From Portunus trituberculatus (Eukaryota > Arthropoda > Malacostraca > Decapoda > Portunidae), in the NCBI RefSeq assembly GCF_017591435.1, contig NC_059255.1:1069835-1133834 (forward strand): 64,000 nt of DNA, written 5' to 3'. The notes below the pieces were generated by a model that worked only from the letters and a program-made list of their open reading frames with translations, was not told the origin of the DNA and searched no databases. Shown here in pieces: positions 23,377 to 32,966 of the stretch. Position numbers and translations under genes: made by a program. The stretch's first letter is position 1, and each line of letters starts with the position of its first letter.

Positions 23377-24252
23377 ATGGCTGTGGACGATTGCAAGGTG
23401 TGTTTGGAGAGTGTTTCTGCTACGTGCAGTGGTGTGGTGTGCGAGGTGTGTGACCGGTGGCTTCACACAGCCTGTGTGGGGCTGCTGAAGGCGTCCTCCA
23501 AGATGCTCAATCACAAGAACATCGTGTTTTTGTGCGATGAGTGTCTAGAGGACGCCAAGGAGAGGATGAAGGACAGGAAGGACAAGACTGATAAGGCGTC
23601 ACAAACCGAGACAAGTGAGACCAGCAGCAAAGACACTCAGACCGAGGATGCCCAGGCTGGGGGCACTCAGACTGTGCACGCCCCGAAAGCCCAACAGGAC
23701 AAGGCCATGCAGATGGAGAGAGTGAGTGAGCAGCAGCAGCAAAGAAGAGGACCGACCAAGAAGAAGATGCTAGTGAAAAAGTCCCCAATCTGCATCGTTG
23801 GGGACAGCATGATAAAAAATACTGATGCCCTCCTCAGGAGCAAGGTGAGTGGAACCTCACAGGAGTGCCTGAGGGGAGCCAAGATCCAGGAGATCAAGAA
23901 AAAGGTAATTGAGAAGACTCAGACAGAAGAAAACAGCCTGCTGGTGATCCAGGGCGGCGGCAACGACCTGGAGAGGGTCGGCGAAGAAGAGACAGTGAAG
24001 GAGGTGGTGGAGGCAGTGAAGGCTGCTGAAGCCAAGAAGATGTGTGTGGCAGTGGTGGGTGTGATACGTCGACCAAGAGAGGAAGAGAGGTATGAGCGGC
24101 TGAGGAGGAGGACAAATGCCAAGATCCAGGAAGAAGTGCTGAAGCTGAAGCTGGACTGGTTGAGGAAGAAGATGGGCAACGTCAGCTTCATCGACCTGGA
24201 CCCCGTCTTGAGGAAGGCATGGACTTCTTGCCGGATGGGTGCACCTCAATGA
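23377..24252 (+). CDS. LINE-F ORF1 protein: PHD finger + SGNH esterase-like
   Basis: 291 codons. Residues ~5-55 form a PHD-type zinc finger: C-x2-C, C-x2-C, W-L-H, C, C-x2-C, seen as CKVC, CEVC, RWLHTAC and FLCDEC. A charged, Gln-rich linker follows. From ~145 an SGNH-hydrolase-like domain has the nucleophile block ICIVGDSMIKN and the Asn block VIQGGGNDL. The C-terminal Asp/His block is truncated: a frameshift near 24230 puts the following HLNETGNKRM in another frame. Such proteins are encoded by LINEs and may bind RNA or chromatin; the substrate of the esterase is unknown. Confidence 0.75.
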   Translation: MAVDDCKVCLESVSATCSGVVCEVCDRWLHTACVGLLKASSKMLNHKNIVFLCDECLEDAKERMKDRKDKTDKASQTETSETSSKDTQTEDAQAGGTQTVHAPKAQQDKAMQMERVSEQQQQRRGPTKKKMLVKKSPICIVGDSMIKNTDALLRSKVSGTSQECLRGAKIQEIKKKVIEKTQTEENSLLVIQGGGNDLERVGEEETVKEVVEAVKAAEAKKMCVAVVGVIRRPREEERYERLRRRTNAKIQEEVLKLKLDWLRKKMGNVSFIDLDPVLRKAWTSCRMGAPQ

Positions 24253-24331
24253 GACCGGCAACAAGAGGATGTGCGGACGGCTGCGTGAGTGGGTGCGCGC
24301 AAGGTCTACGGTGTGTGTAGATGCGGCCTGA

Positions 24332-25223
24332 ATGAGGAATGGATGTGCACTGAAGCAAGGAAGAGAGGACAACAAACAGGCAAGGTCATGTATGAAATTT
24401 GGTTGTTTGAATGTTAGAGGATGGGGCATTGGTAAATTTCAGGATGTATGCAAAGAGTTGAATGAATGGAGCCTAGATGTGGTAGGTATTACTGAGACTC
24501 ACCTGCGGGATGTGGTGCAGATAGAGGGAAATGAGTTTGTGATGTTAGGAAAAGGACGCAAGAAACAGGAGAAGCTAGGAGGAGGCGTAGCCCTGCTCCA
24601 CAGGAAGGTGAAGAATCTGAGAGTGGAAGAGCTGGACATAGGAGACAGTGCTGAGAGTGAGGACATGTTAGCTGTTCGAGTGATGAACTTGGAGAATCTG
24701 AATGAGACCCTGGCTGAAGGACGAGTGACTTGGTGTGCGAGGAACCAGGAGTCTGCGATTGACTACATGCTAGTGAATGGGAGAATGCATGAAATTGTTG
24801 ACCGCATGTGGATAGATGAAGATGGGATGATTGACATAGTCTCAGACCATAACATGCTGGTGCTAGAATGTAAGTTGAATGGAAGAGATGGAACAAATGC
24901 CAAGGTCAAGAGGAAAAAGTGGAGGTTGAGAGATTCCAGGTGGACTTGAGTGAGAGGAGCTGGGAGGATGAAAGTCTAAGCGACGTGGATGAACTGAATG
25001 ATAGATTTGTACAAAATGTGAGGAATGCAGCAGTAAGCCAGATAGGGTATGCAAGAACAAGTGCCAGAAAGCATGCATGTAGGCCGTGGTGGAATAATGA
25101 GATCAGGGAAGCTAGGAAGGAAATAAACAGACTGAATAGGATGTGCAGACAGTTAAGAAAGAGGAGACATGAGAGTGAGGAAGCTGAAAGGGAGTACCTG
25201 AATGCATGGGCAGCGTATGTGAG
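24332..25223 (+). pseudogene. LINE-F ORF2 endonuclease part, internally deleted
   Basis: Starts with an APE-type endonuclease (FGCLNVRGWGIGKFQ, VVGITETHLRD, GGGVALLHRK). The central GDFN block is missing: sequence goes from AVRVMNLENLNE straight to GRVTWCARNQESAIDYML. It ends with the SDHNMLVLE block. After a frameshift near 24945 the linker to RT (WWNNEIREARKEINRL) runs to the LTR insertion. Confidence 0.7.
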
Positions 25224-25882
25224 TGTTACGGCCCGCCCGTAACATGCATTACTACCATCGCCTCCTCTGCTTGTTACCTCGTTCGCCACCTCTCCGCCTC
25301 CCCTTCCACGTCACCGTCTCGTGAACCTTCCACGCCACCGTCTCGTGAACCTTCCACGTCACCGTTTCATGAAGCCCGGCTACTGTCCCGAAGTTGGATT
25401 CACGCGGCCCCTTTCGACTCAACCGAAAGTGTTGAGCCAGCTCTTGGTTTTCTGGATTGGGAGTTGAGATCCAAGCCTCAACCAGTGAACACAACGCCTC
25501 TTGGTTCTGCCGTGGGATCAACCATCACCCAGCATTTCACCACTGCGACACCGCATAAGTATCACTTCCCTCGTCCGTGTTTTCCACATTGCCTCTATAT
25601 AGGATTAGGATTATTGTTAGGTATTAAGTTGGGTTCTTTATTGTTGTATTTATTACTGTGTTATATGTATATGTGTATGTCATTTTCCTGTGTTTCATGT
25701 TATATATCTGTGTTTCATGTTTCTTGTTATATATGTGTCAATTTCATTATGGGTTATTAAAGTAGCTTTTAAAGTGACCCCTTTGCATTTCCTCACCAGT
25801 TGAACCTGCAGTGTTTTTTTTATTGTTATTGTTCACCGGCTCTCCGATGCCAATCTTACCAGTTTAACCGGTGAACGTAACA
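25224..25882 (+). repeat. 5' LTR of copy 2
   Basis: 659 bp, TGTTACGG...GTAACA. It contains three tandem 24-bp CACCGTCTCGTGAACCTTCC-type units, a CTATATAGGATTAG TATA-like box and ATTAAA before the 3' end. Confidence 0.93.
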
Positions 25883-25884
25883 AT

Positions 25885-25900
25885 TGGCGACCGTGACAGG
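25885..25900 (+). other. Primer-binding site of copy 2
   Basis: TGGCGACCGTGACAGG two bases after the 5' LTR. It fits a tRNA-Arg-type primer site as in some insect gypsy elements; this is from memory and not computed. Confidence 0.75.
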
Positions 25901-26550
25901 ACCATTATAACCCATGTTCAGTGTTCCATTTTTCCAGTGACTTTTTTTCTGTGATTGCTTGTGTTTCTGTGGTGTTGTGACTCTGATGTGTTTTTTTCTG
26001 TGACTTACTCTGCGTGTGGTTTAAATTTACCTTTGTGCGATCAAGTGGCTCCTTTTGGGTTAAACGTGCTTCGTGACTTTCATTGGTATCGCATAGCAGT
26101 GGTAGAGCAGGAAACCAGGTAGAAAGGCGTGTTCACCGATAGCACTTATCTCTATTTTTTGCACATAGGCAGGTGTGTAATAAGTGTTATCCAAGTGTTG
26201 GGATCATCATATGTTCATGCGAACCCTCAATGCCCTCACTTCGCGGATCATTTTTCTCGCTAGTTAGAATCGGCCATTTTAACTAGTCTCTCAGACTAAT
26301 CCGCCTCCTTATCAATAACAAGTCTCAGTACAATTCGCTCCTCACTCTCAAGTCTCGTAACTAGAGTAATCCGGATCCCTCTTAATGCCGTAACTCTCTA
26401 GTTTACCCCTCATTAGTGATTGTACTCATAAGTGTTTACTTAAGTATAATCTAGGTAATTTCCAAGGTTGCCTTTATTATCACTCTGCCAAGTTCCTCAC
26501 TTAAGTAATTCGCTTATCATTTTTTTGTTGTGGTTTAACATCTATTTAAT

Positions 26551-27623
26551 ATGGCTTCCGCTCAGTTTAACGTTGAAGATTTTTGTGCCGACCCTTCTCT
26601 GGAACAACTTAAATATGCTAATATAAAGAAGGACCAATGGAAGACCATCGCTAAACATTTTGATGTTCCCATCACGTCTCAGATGACTAAAGAGGTCATT
26701 AAGAATGTAGTTGTTGAACATCTAGTGCAAGAAGGTCAGTTGCTAGGAAATGCCATAGAAGAGTTAACTCCCATGTCAGCCTCTACGAGGACTATAATAC
26801 ACAGTCCCCAGGAAGAACAGGATAAGAGTAGGATAAGTCAATGGGAAATTGAGAAGCTTAAACTAGAATACCGGATGCATGAAAACAAATGCAACTACAG
26901 GCAGAAAAAGAAGCGAAAGAAATGCAATTACAGGCAGAAAAAGAAGCAAAAGAAATGCAACTACAGGAAAAACAAATGCAACTACAGGCAGAAAAAGAAG
27001 ATAAAGAGAGAGAATTTCAGTTACAACTTAGAAGGCAGGAGAAAGAGTTAGAAATTCAGGAGTTAGCCCTACGAAATGACGCTAAGTTTAGAGGGGAAGA
27101 AATAGATATAAAGAAACAGTTAGCAAGCTTTAATCCTGCTACAGCTGCTCCGCTAGTTCCCCCTTTTGATGAATCTGATGTTGACGGGTCATTTCGCGCT
27201 TTTGAGAGCATTGCTCATAGGAATAAATGGCCCCAGGATCAGTGGGTGTCTCTCCTTGTCCCTAAGCTAGTAGGAAAAGCTTATAGGGTATACAACGGCC
27301 TTAGTGATGAGGTAGAATATGAAGAGATCAAAGGTAACATTCTAGACGCCTACTCTATCACTTCTGATGGATACAGACAACAGTTTCGAAAGTATGTGAA
27401 ACCAGAGTCTCACACCTATGTTGAATTCGCTAGTGAGAAACTAAGACAATTTAAGAAATGGTTAGCCGCTCTTAACATTACCACCTTTTCGGAGTTGCTC
27501 AATCTAATGGTCCTGGAAGAATGGAAGAACAAGTTACCATTTAATATTCTGAGGCATGTGGAAGAACGGGAGAGAGTGAGCTTATGTCTGCCGCTAAAGT
27601 GGCTGATGCGTTTGCTTTGTTGA
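26551..27623 (+). pseudogene. gag of copy 2
   Basis: ATG at 26551 (MASAQFNVEDFCADPSLEQL). The N-terminal ~110 residues are followed by a Gln/Lys/Glu coiled coil made of near-repeats of MQLQAEKEAKE, inside which the frame shifts at about 26885. The gag core is FRAFESIAHRNKWPQDQWVSL, LVPKLVGKAYRVYNGLS, EEWKNKLPFNILRHVEE. A further shift at about 27570 precedes the zinc-knuckle region (CTYCKKPGHTIQKC at about 27750). 25901-26550 is the untranslated leader. Confidence 0.85.
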
Positions 27624-27647
27624 TGGGATCCCTGGGTAGTAGAGGTC

Positions 27648-28530
27648 GTGGTTCACTGTCTAATGTTAGGTCCTCCTTTGGGGAAGGTTTTGGGGCGCGG
27701 TGGTAAGCCAACCGGATTCTCGCCAAATGCATATAATTCCCCCTGGTGTACATACTGTAAGAAGCCAGGTCACACGATCCAGAAATGTAGACACCCAAAT
27801 TGCAAGGGTTCTCAACGTCAATTTTCTTTTGTGTCCCTAGACCTAACACATTTGAGAACAAGAAACCAGTGGCCCTAGCTAACCCTGTCAACTCTCCTCT
27901 AGAACTTTATGACTCGTACATGTATCAAGGTAAAGTGTCCCTGACTGATGGTAAAGACAAGGCAATAAATATCAAGGTTCTGCGTGATACAGGTGCTGCC
28001 CAATCCATCTTAAGGGAAGATGTCATCCCTAACATCAAACAGGCTTTCACTGGGGAGAAGGTGATCCTTACAGGTCTCGAATCACAGCTCTCCTATCCCT
28101 TGGCTAATATTAGCTTACAGTGCCCGTTCATTTCAGGAGAGGTTGAGGTAGCCATTAAACCTGGTGAACTGCCAGTACCGGGGTACATCTTGTACTGGGT
28201 AATGATCTTGCGGGTAACTTGGCTGTTCCAAACTTAATTGTTCTTGATTCTCCCTTAACAGAAAGTCCCACTAAGACCCTGGACGAAACATCCCTCACTT
28301 CTTCCCAGTGTGTGCAGTCACCAGGTCTCAGTCCAAGTCCCCTGCCCTTTCATCACCTCCTCCACCAATGATTGCCTCTACTGACAACTTGTATAATGAC
28401 ATCATTTCAAAGGAGAATTTGATTAATGCTCAGGAACAGGATCTCACTTTGGCTAAGATCAGACATGTGCCAGTGAGACAAAGGATATGTCTAAATTGCC
28501 TTGTTTTTATTATCAGGAAGGAGTCCTGAT
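27648..28530 (+). pseudogene. Zinc knuckle and protease region of copy 2
   Basis: Zinc knuckle C-x2-C-x4-H-x4-C at about 27748-27790, then the protease with VLRDTGAAQSILRED at about 27980. The linker TRSQSKSPALS lies at about 28320. Frame changes occur near 27840, 28185 and 28300, several at short homopolymers. Confidence 0.8.
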
Positions 28531-29534
28531 GCGTTCCTACAGACCTCCTGAACTGAAACAACTAGACACCTGGTCAGAAACACATCAAGTTGTCATCCCC
28601 TTGTCTGTAAGACCAGCCATTATAGAACTAGCTCATGATGGATTGTCAGGTCATCTAGGCATCCAAAAAACCTACAAGAAGGCTCTTCAACATTTTTTTG
28701 GCCAGGAATGAAAAAGGATGTGTCACACTATGTAAAACATGTCATATATGTCAAATTGTGGGTAAGCCTAACGAACGCCTTGTGCCAGCTCCTCTGACGC
28801 CTATTCCAGTTCAGACGGAGCCCTTCGAAAAGATCATACTAGACTGCGTAGGGCCCTTACCCAAAACCAAACGAGGGAATCAGTATTTGTTAACCCTCAT
28901 GGATCCCACTACCAGGTACCCTGAAGCATTCCCTCTTAAGAACATCACATCAAAGACCATTGTAAAACATCTAATACATTTTTTCACCTCGGTAGGAATT
29001 CCAAAACAAATTCAGTCTGACAAGGGTAGCAATTTCACTAGCCATTTTTTCCAACAGATAGTGAATGAGCTAAACATCGACCATGTTACCTCCTCGGCTT
29101 ACCACCCCAATCCCAAGGCTGTCTGGAGCGGTTTCACCAAACATTAAAATCCATGATGAAGAAGTATTGCTTGGAGCATCAAGGAGACTGGGATGAAAGT
29201 ATTTCTTTCCTTCTCTTCGCTTTAAGAGAATCTCCTCAAGATTCTTTAGGTTACTCCCTTTGAATTACTCTATGGTAGACAGATCAGGGGGCCTCTCAAA
29301 ATATTAAAGGATCAATGGTTTACTCAAAATACTCCTTCAAGCCCCAGTGTGTCTGACTACATCAGTAACCTTAAGAATAAAATCAGTGAAGTCAGATCTT
29401 TTGCTAAATCAAACTTCCTCAAATCTCAAACTAAAATGCAACAGAATTCTCTTCCCAAATCTGTCATGAGAAGTTTCAAACCAGGAGACAAGGTTTTACT
29501 TTTCTCCCACTCCAGGCAATGCTCTTCACAGTAA
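28487..29534 (+). pseudogene. Integrase of copy 2
   Basis: HHCC domain (GLSGHLGIQKTYKKALQH; CHICQIVGKPN), core motifs ILDCVGPLPKTK, LMDPTTRYPEAFPL, SDKGSNFTSHFF and SAYHPNPKAVW. The catalytic Glu region lies in another frame after about 29130. It precedes RT as in copy 1. Confidence 0.85.
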
Positions 29535-29582
29535 GTTCATGGGACCTTATGTTGTGGCTCAAAACTAAGTCCATTAAATTAT

Positions 29583-30380
29583 GTGGTCCACACTCCTGAC
29601 CGTCGTAAGGATTCCCAACTAGTTCATATTAATCTAATGAAACCTTACCACTCCAGAGAACCAGAAGACGACTTGTCTCGCGCTGTACCTGTATGTCTGA
29701 TAGGAAAGGAGTCTGGTCCTGTGCCCCCCGAGGAAGAGTCCGACATCGAATTCCTCTTCTCGTCACCTAAAGGACGCCCCTCAAACAGCCAAATCATGTC
29801 CAACCTGGATGAGGTGTTTGTTTCCTTAACACCTTCACAACAGTCTGATCTTAAAGAGTTATTGCTAGACTTTTCTGAAATCACAGGTGACCTTCCAGGA
29901 GTTTGTAATACGATCCAACATGACATAACATTAACATCTAACGACATCAAGCCTATAAGACAACCAGCCTATCGCATTTCACCCATTAAAAGAGACTTGA
30001 TGAAAAAAGAGGTAGACTATCTGCTCTGTCATCACCTTGCAGAACCTAGTATATCTCCTTGGGCTTCTCCCTGTCTGTTAACATCTAAGCCAGATGGTAG
30101 TAGTCGATTTTGCACCGACTACCGGAAATTAAATAAAGTGACGGTGCCAGACTCCTACCCATTGCCCTTGATAGAGGACCTTATAGATAGTATAGGAGTA
30201 GCCAAATTTGTAACCACTATAGACTTGCTTAAAGGTTACTACCAGATTCCCCTCTCGGACGAGGCCCAAATAATATCCGCCTTCATCACTCCCTTCGGAC
30301 TATACCAATACACAGTGATGCCCTTTGGATTGTCTAATGCTCCCGCCACCTTCCAGAGGGCTATAAATTACATAACTCAG
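29583..30380 (+). pseudogene. Truncated reverse transcriptase of copy 2
   Basis: Begins in the integrase tail (VHTPDRRKDSQLVHINLMKPY), then RT blocks: HDITLTSNDIKPIRQPAYRI, SRFCTDYRKLN, TTIDLLKGYYQIPL, VMPFGLSNAPATFQRAINYI. It ends at ITQ just before the expected YLDD-containing block. The frame continues without a stop into the innexin segment. Confidence 0.9.
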
Positions 30381-30722
30381 GACTTGGAGGGCAACATCTA
30401 CTTCACCGACCTGTTCCTGGGCGGCACCTTCCTCGCCTACGGCACGGAGGTCATCAACTTCCCTGACATGGACCCCGAGAAGCGCATCGATCCCATGATA
30501 CGCATCTTCCCCAGAGTCACCAAGTGCACCTTCAGGAAGTTCGGCCCTTCGGGAACCATCGAGACCCACGACACCATGTGTGTGCTGGCGGTTAACATCA
30601 TCGAGAAGATCTACATTTTCATCTGGTTCTGGCTGGTCTCTCTCACCACCATCACCGCTGTCTGGCTCGTGTATCGCCTCCTCGTCATCGTCTCCTCCGA
30701 TGTGCGCTTCAAGCTTCTGCAG
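30381..30722 (+). pseudogene. Captured innexin fragment inside LTR element
   Basis: About 112 codons without introns, in frame with RT. They show innexin hallmarks: IYFTDLFLGGTF, YGTEVINF, then the second extracellular loop with its two cysteines (FPRVTKCTFRKFGPSG and HDTMCVLAVN), then KIYIFIWFWLVSL leading into a hydrophobic fourth membrane segment and RLLVIVSSDVRFKLL. Innexins form invertebrate gap junctions. TM1-TM3 and the C-terminal tail are absent. The NII-EK stretch lacks the Asn usually found before EK. Base composition is GC-richer than the flanking RT. It replaces RT/RNase H in this copy; the parent innexin is not in the window. 30723-30760 could not be assigned. Confidence 0.92.
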
Positions 30723-30835
30723 GTTCTTCCTTTGCGAGGTGCTGTGTCTGGTGGTGGAGGGTGGACAACATCATCGCCGACGCCTTATCAAGATCTCCCG
30801 TCTCACCTCCTTCATGAGCCCATTACGGAGGTCTT

Positions 30836-30848
30836 AGGGGGGAGGAAA
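30836..30848 (+). other. Polypurine tract of copy 2
   Basis: AGGGGGGAGGAAA directly before the 3' LTR, matching copy 1. Confidence 0.8.
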
Positions 30849-31511
30849 TGTTACGGCCCGCCCGTAACATGCATTACTACCATCGCCTCCTCTGCTTGTT
30901 ACCTCGTTCGCCACCTCTCCGCCTCCCCTTCCACGTCACCGTCTCGTGAACCTTCCACGCCACCGTCTCGTGAACCTTCCACGTCACCGTTTCATGAAGC
31001 CCGGCTACTGTCCCGAAGTTGGATTCACGCGGCCCTTTCGACTCAACCGAAAGTGTTGAGCCAGCTCTTGGTTTTCTGGATTGGGAGTTGAGATCCAAGC
31101 CTCAACCAGTGAACACAACGCCTCTTGGTTCTGCCGTGGGATCAACCATCACCCAGCATTTCACCACTGCGACACCGCATAAGTATCACTTCCCCTCGTC
31201 CGTGTTTTCCACATTGCCTCTATATAGGATTAGGATTATCGTTAGGTATTAAGTTGGGTTCTTTATTGTTGTATTTATTACTGTGTTATATGTATATGTG
31301 TATGTCATTTTCCTGTGTTTCATGTTATATATCTGTGTTTCATGTTTCTTGTTATATATGTGTCAATTTCATTATGGGTTATTAAAGTAGCTTTTTAAAG
31401 TGACCCCCTTTTGCATTTCCTCACCAGTTGAACCTGCAGTGTTTTTTTTTATTGTTATTGTTCACCGGCTCTCCGATGCCAATCTTACCAGTTTAACCGG
31501 TGAACGTAACA
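30849..31511 (+). repeat. 3' LTR of copy 2
   Basis: 663 bp, nearly identical to the 5' LTR. Differences seen by eye are mostly homopolymer lengths (for example CTTTTTAAA against CTTTTAAA) and one T/C change in GGATTATYGTTAG. Confidence 0.93.
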
Positions 31512-31516
31512 GTGAG

Positions 31517-32371
31517 TCAGCAGCGAATGACGAAGCGAAAGATAATGAATGCTAAAGTTACAAGTGAGAGAAGTGTGATTCAGGCCCTTAGAGAGAAAGG
31601 TATGGAAGGTGGGCGAGAATGGTACAGATTCCTGAGGGGTGAGGGGATGCCTGACAGTGAGAATGTGGAGAGCCTGAAGGTGAATGGGGCAGTGGTGACT
31701 GATAAGGAAGAGAAGGGCAATGAAAGAGTTTTGGGAAGAGATTGGAGGTGTAGGTGAGGTCTTTGATGTGGATGAAGAATGTGTGTCACTGGAGAGAAAG
31801 GATGCAGATGAGTTGAATGAAAGGATCAGCAGGGAGGAGGTGGAGAAATGTGTGAGGAAGCAGAAGAATGGGAAGGCAGCAGGGCCGGATGAGATACCGT
31901 ATGAAATGTACAAAAATGGAGAAGTAGTGATTGATAGGATGACTGAGTTGTTCAACCAGGTGTTAGAGGAGGAGAGAGTGCCGAGAATGTGGAATGAATG
32001 CAGGGTGACCTTGTTGCATAAGGGAGGATATAAGAGTAAGAATGAGTTGAGGAACTACAGGCCGATTGCGTTAGTTAACACAGTAGGCAAAGTGTTCAGT
32101 GCGGTGTTGAACGAGAGATTGTGCAAATGGATTGAGAGAGTTGGAGTGTTAGGCGAGGAGCAAAATGGATTCCGAGTGGACAGGAGAGCAGAAGACAATC
32201 TGTTTGTGGTGAATGAATTGATTGAGAGAAAGAAAAGGGATTGTAGCAAACTATACTTAGGTTTCCTAGACATAGAGAAAGCATATGATAGGGTAAACAG
32301 AGAAATGCTAGGTAGGGTGTTAGAAAAGATTGGATTAAGTACAGAGATAGTTAACATAGTGAGAAGTATGG
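31517..32371 (+). mobile_element. Family F LINE, RT part after the LTR element
   Basis: A continuation of LINE-F ORF2. RT blocks are NGKAAGPDEIPYEMY, VPRMWNECRVTLLHKGG, LRNYRPIALVNTVGKVF, EEQNGFRVDRRAEDN and GFLDIEKAYDRVNREML. It breaks off after VNIVRSM at about 32371, where another LINE joins in frame. The catalytic YADD part of this LINE is missing. Confidence 0.8.
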
Positions 32372-32966
32372 ATCGCCAGTATGGCTTCCGTCAAGGTCGC
32401 TCTACTGGTGATCTTCTGGCTTTCCTTACTGAGTCTTGGTCATCCTCTTTTAGAGATTTCGGTAAAACTTTTGCTGTTGCGTTAGACATATCAAAAGCTT
32501 TTGATAGAGTCTGGCATAAAGCTTTGATTTCAAAACTGCCCTCCTACGGCTTCTATCCTTCTCTCTGCAACTTTATCTCAAGTTTCCTTTCCGACCGCTC
32601 TATTGCTGCTGTGGTAGACGGCTACTGTTCTTCTCCTAAACCTATTAATAGTGGTGTTTCTCAGGGTTCTGTCCTGTCACCCACTCTCTTTCTATTATTC
32701 ATTAATGACCTTCTTAACCAAACTTCTTGCCCTATCCACTCCTACGCTGATGATACCACCCTACATCTTTCCACGTTCTTTCAGAGACGTCCAACCCTTC
32801 AGGAAATCAACAGATCACGCGGGGATGCCACGGAACGCCTGACTTCCGATCTTTCTAAGATTTCTGATTGGGGCAGAGAAAATCTAGTAGTTTTCAATGC
32901 CTCAAAAACTCAATTCCTCTATCTATCAACTCGACACAACCTTCCAGACAACTATCCCCTCTTCTT
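32372..32966 (+). mobile_element. Family H LINE RT fragment
   Basis: Starts inside RT: YGFRQGRSTGDLLAFL, VALDISKAFDRVWHKALISK, NSGVSQGSVLSPTLFLLFIND, SYADDTTLHL. It reaches LSTRHNLPDNYPL and then changes to a third LINE. The same family appears as 3' pieces at 48301-48790 and 49200-49530. Clade is uncertain (Jockey/CR1-like). Confidence 0.75.

Larger units (their letters stand above)
22873..25223 (+). mobile_element. Family F LINE with PHD/SGNH ORF1, 5' part
   Basis: A GC-richer LINE. A leader with small ORFs precedes ORF1. ORF1 carries a PHD finger and an esterase-like domain, and ORF2 starts with an APE endonuclease that has lost its middle. It is interrupted at GTGAG (25219-25223) by the second LTR element and continues at 31517. 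ORF1 of the PHD-plus-esterase kind is known from CR1-group LINEs. Confidence 0.8.
25224..31511 (+). mobile_element. Gmr1-like LTR retrotransposon, copy 2, carrying innexin sequence
   Basis: A complete LTR-bounded element of 6.29 kb, plus strand. LTRs are 25224-25882 and 30849-31511, with a 5-bp target duplication GTGAG (25219-25223 and 31512-31516). Gag, protease, integrase and the N-terminal half of RT are collinear with copy 1 (frameshifted in places). At about 30381 RT stops before its YLDD motif and innexin sequence replaces about 0.8 kb of RT and RNase H. Element sequence resumes at about 30761 with NIIADALSRSP, the polypurine tract and the 3' LTR. The two LTRs differ by eye only in a few one-base indels and about one substitution, so insertion is recent. 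It cannot reverse-transcribe alone. Confidence 0.93.

Noticed and set aside
30300..30569. Minus-strand 89-codon frame over the innexin region
   Set aside because: Shadow of the GC-rich innexin coding strand, no recognisable domain.
30381..30722. Host innexin exon in its native gene
   Set aside because: Both sides are retrotransposon sequence in collinear order within one LTR pair; no splice sites or other innexin exons were found.
30580..30837. Separate plus-strand frame over the innexin 3' part
   Set aside because: Out of the innexin frame; Ser-rich composition is typical of a shadow frame.
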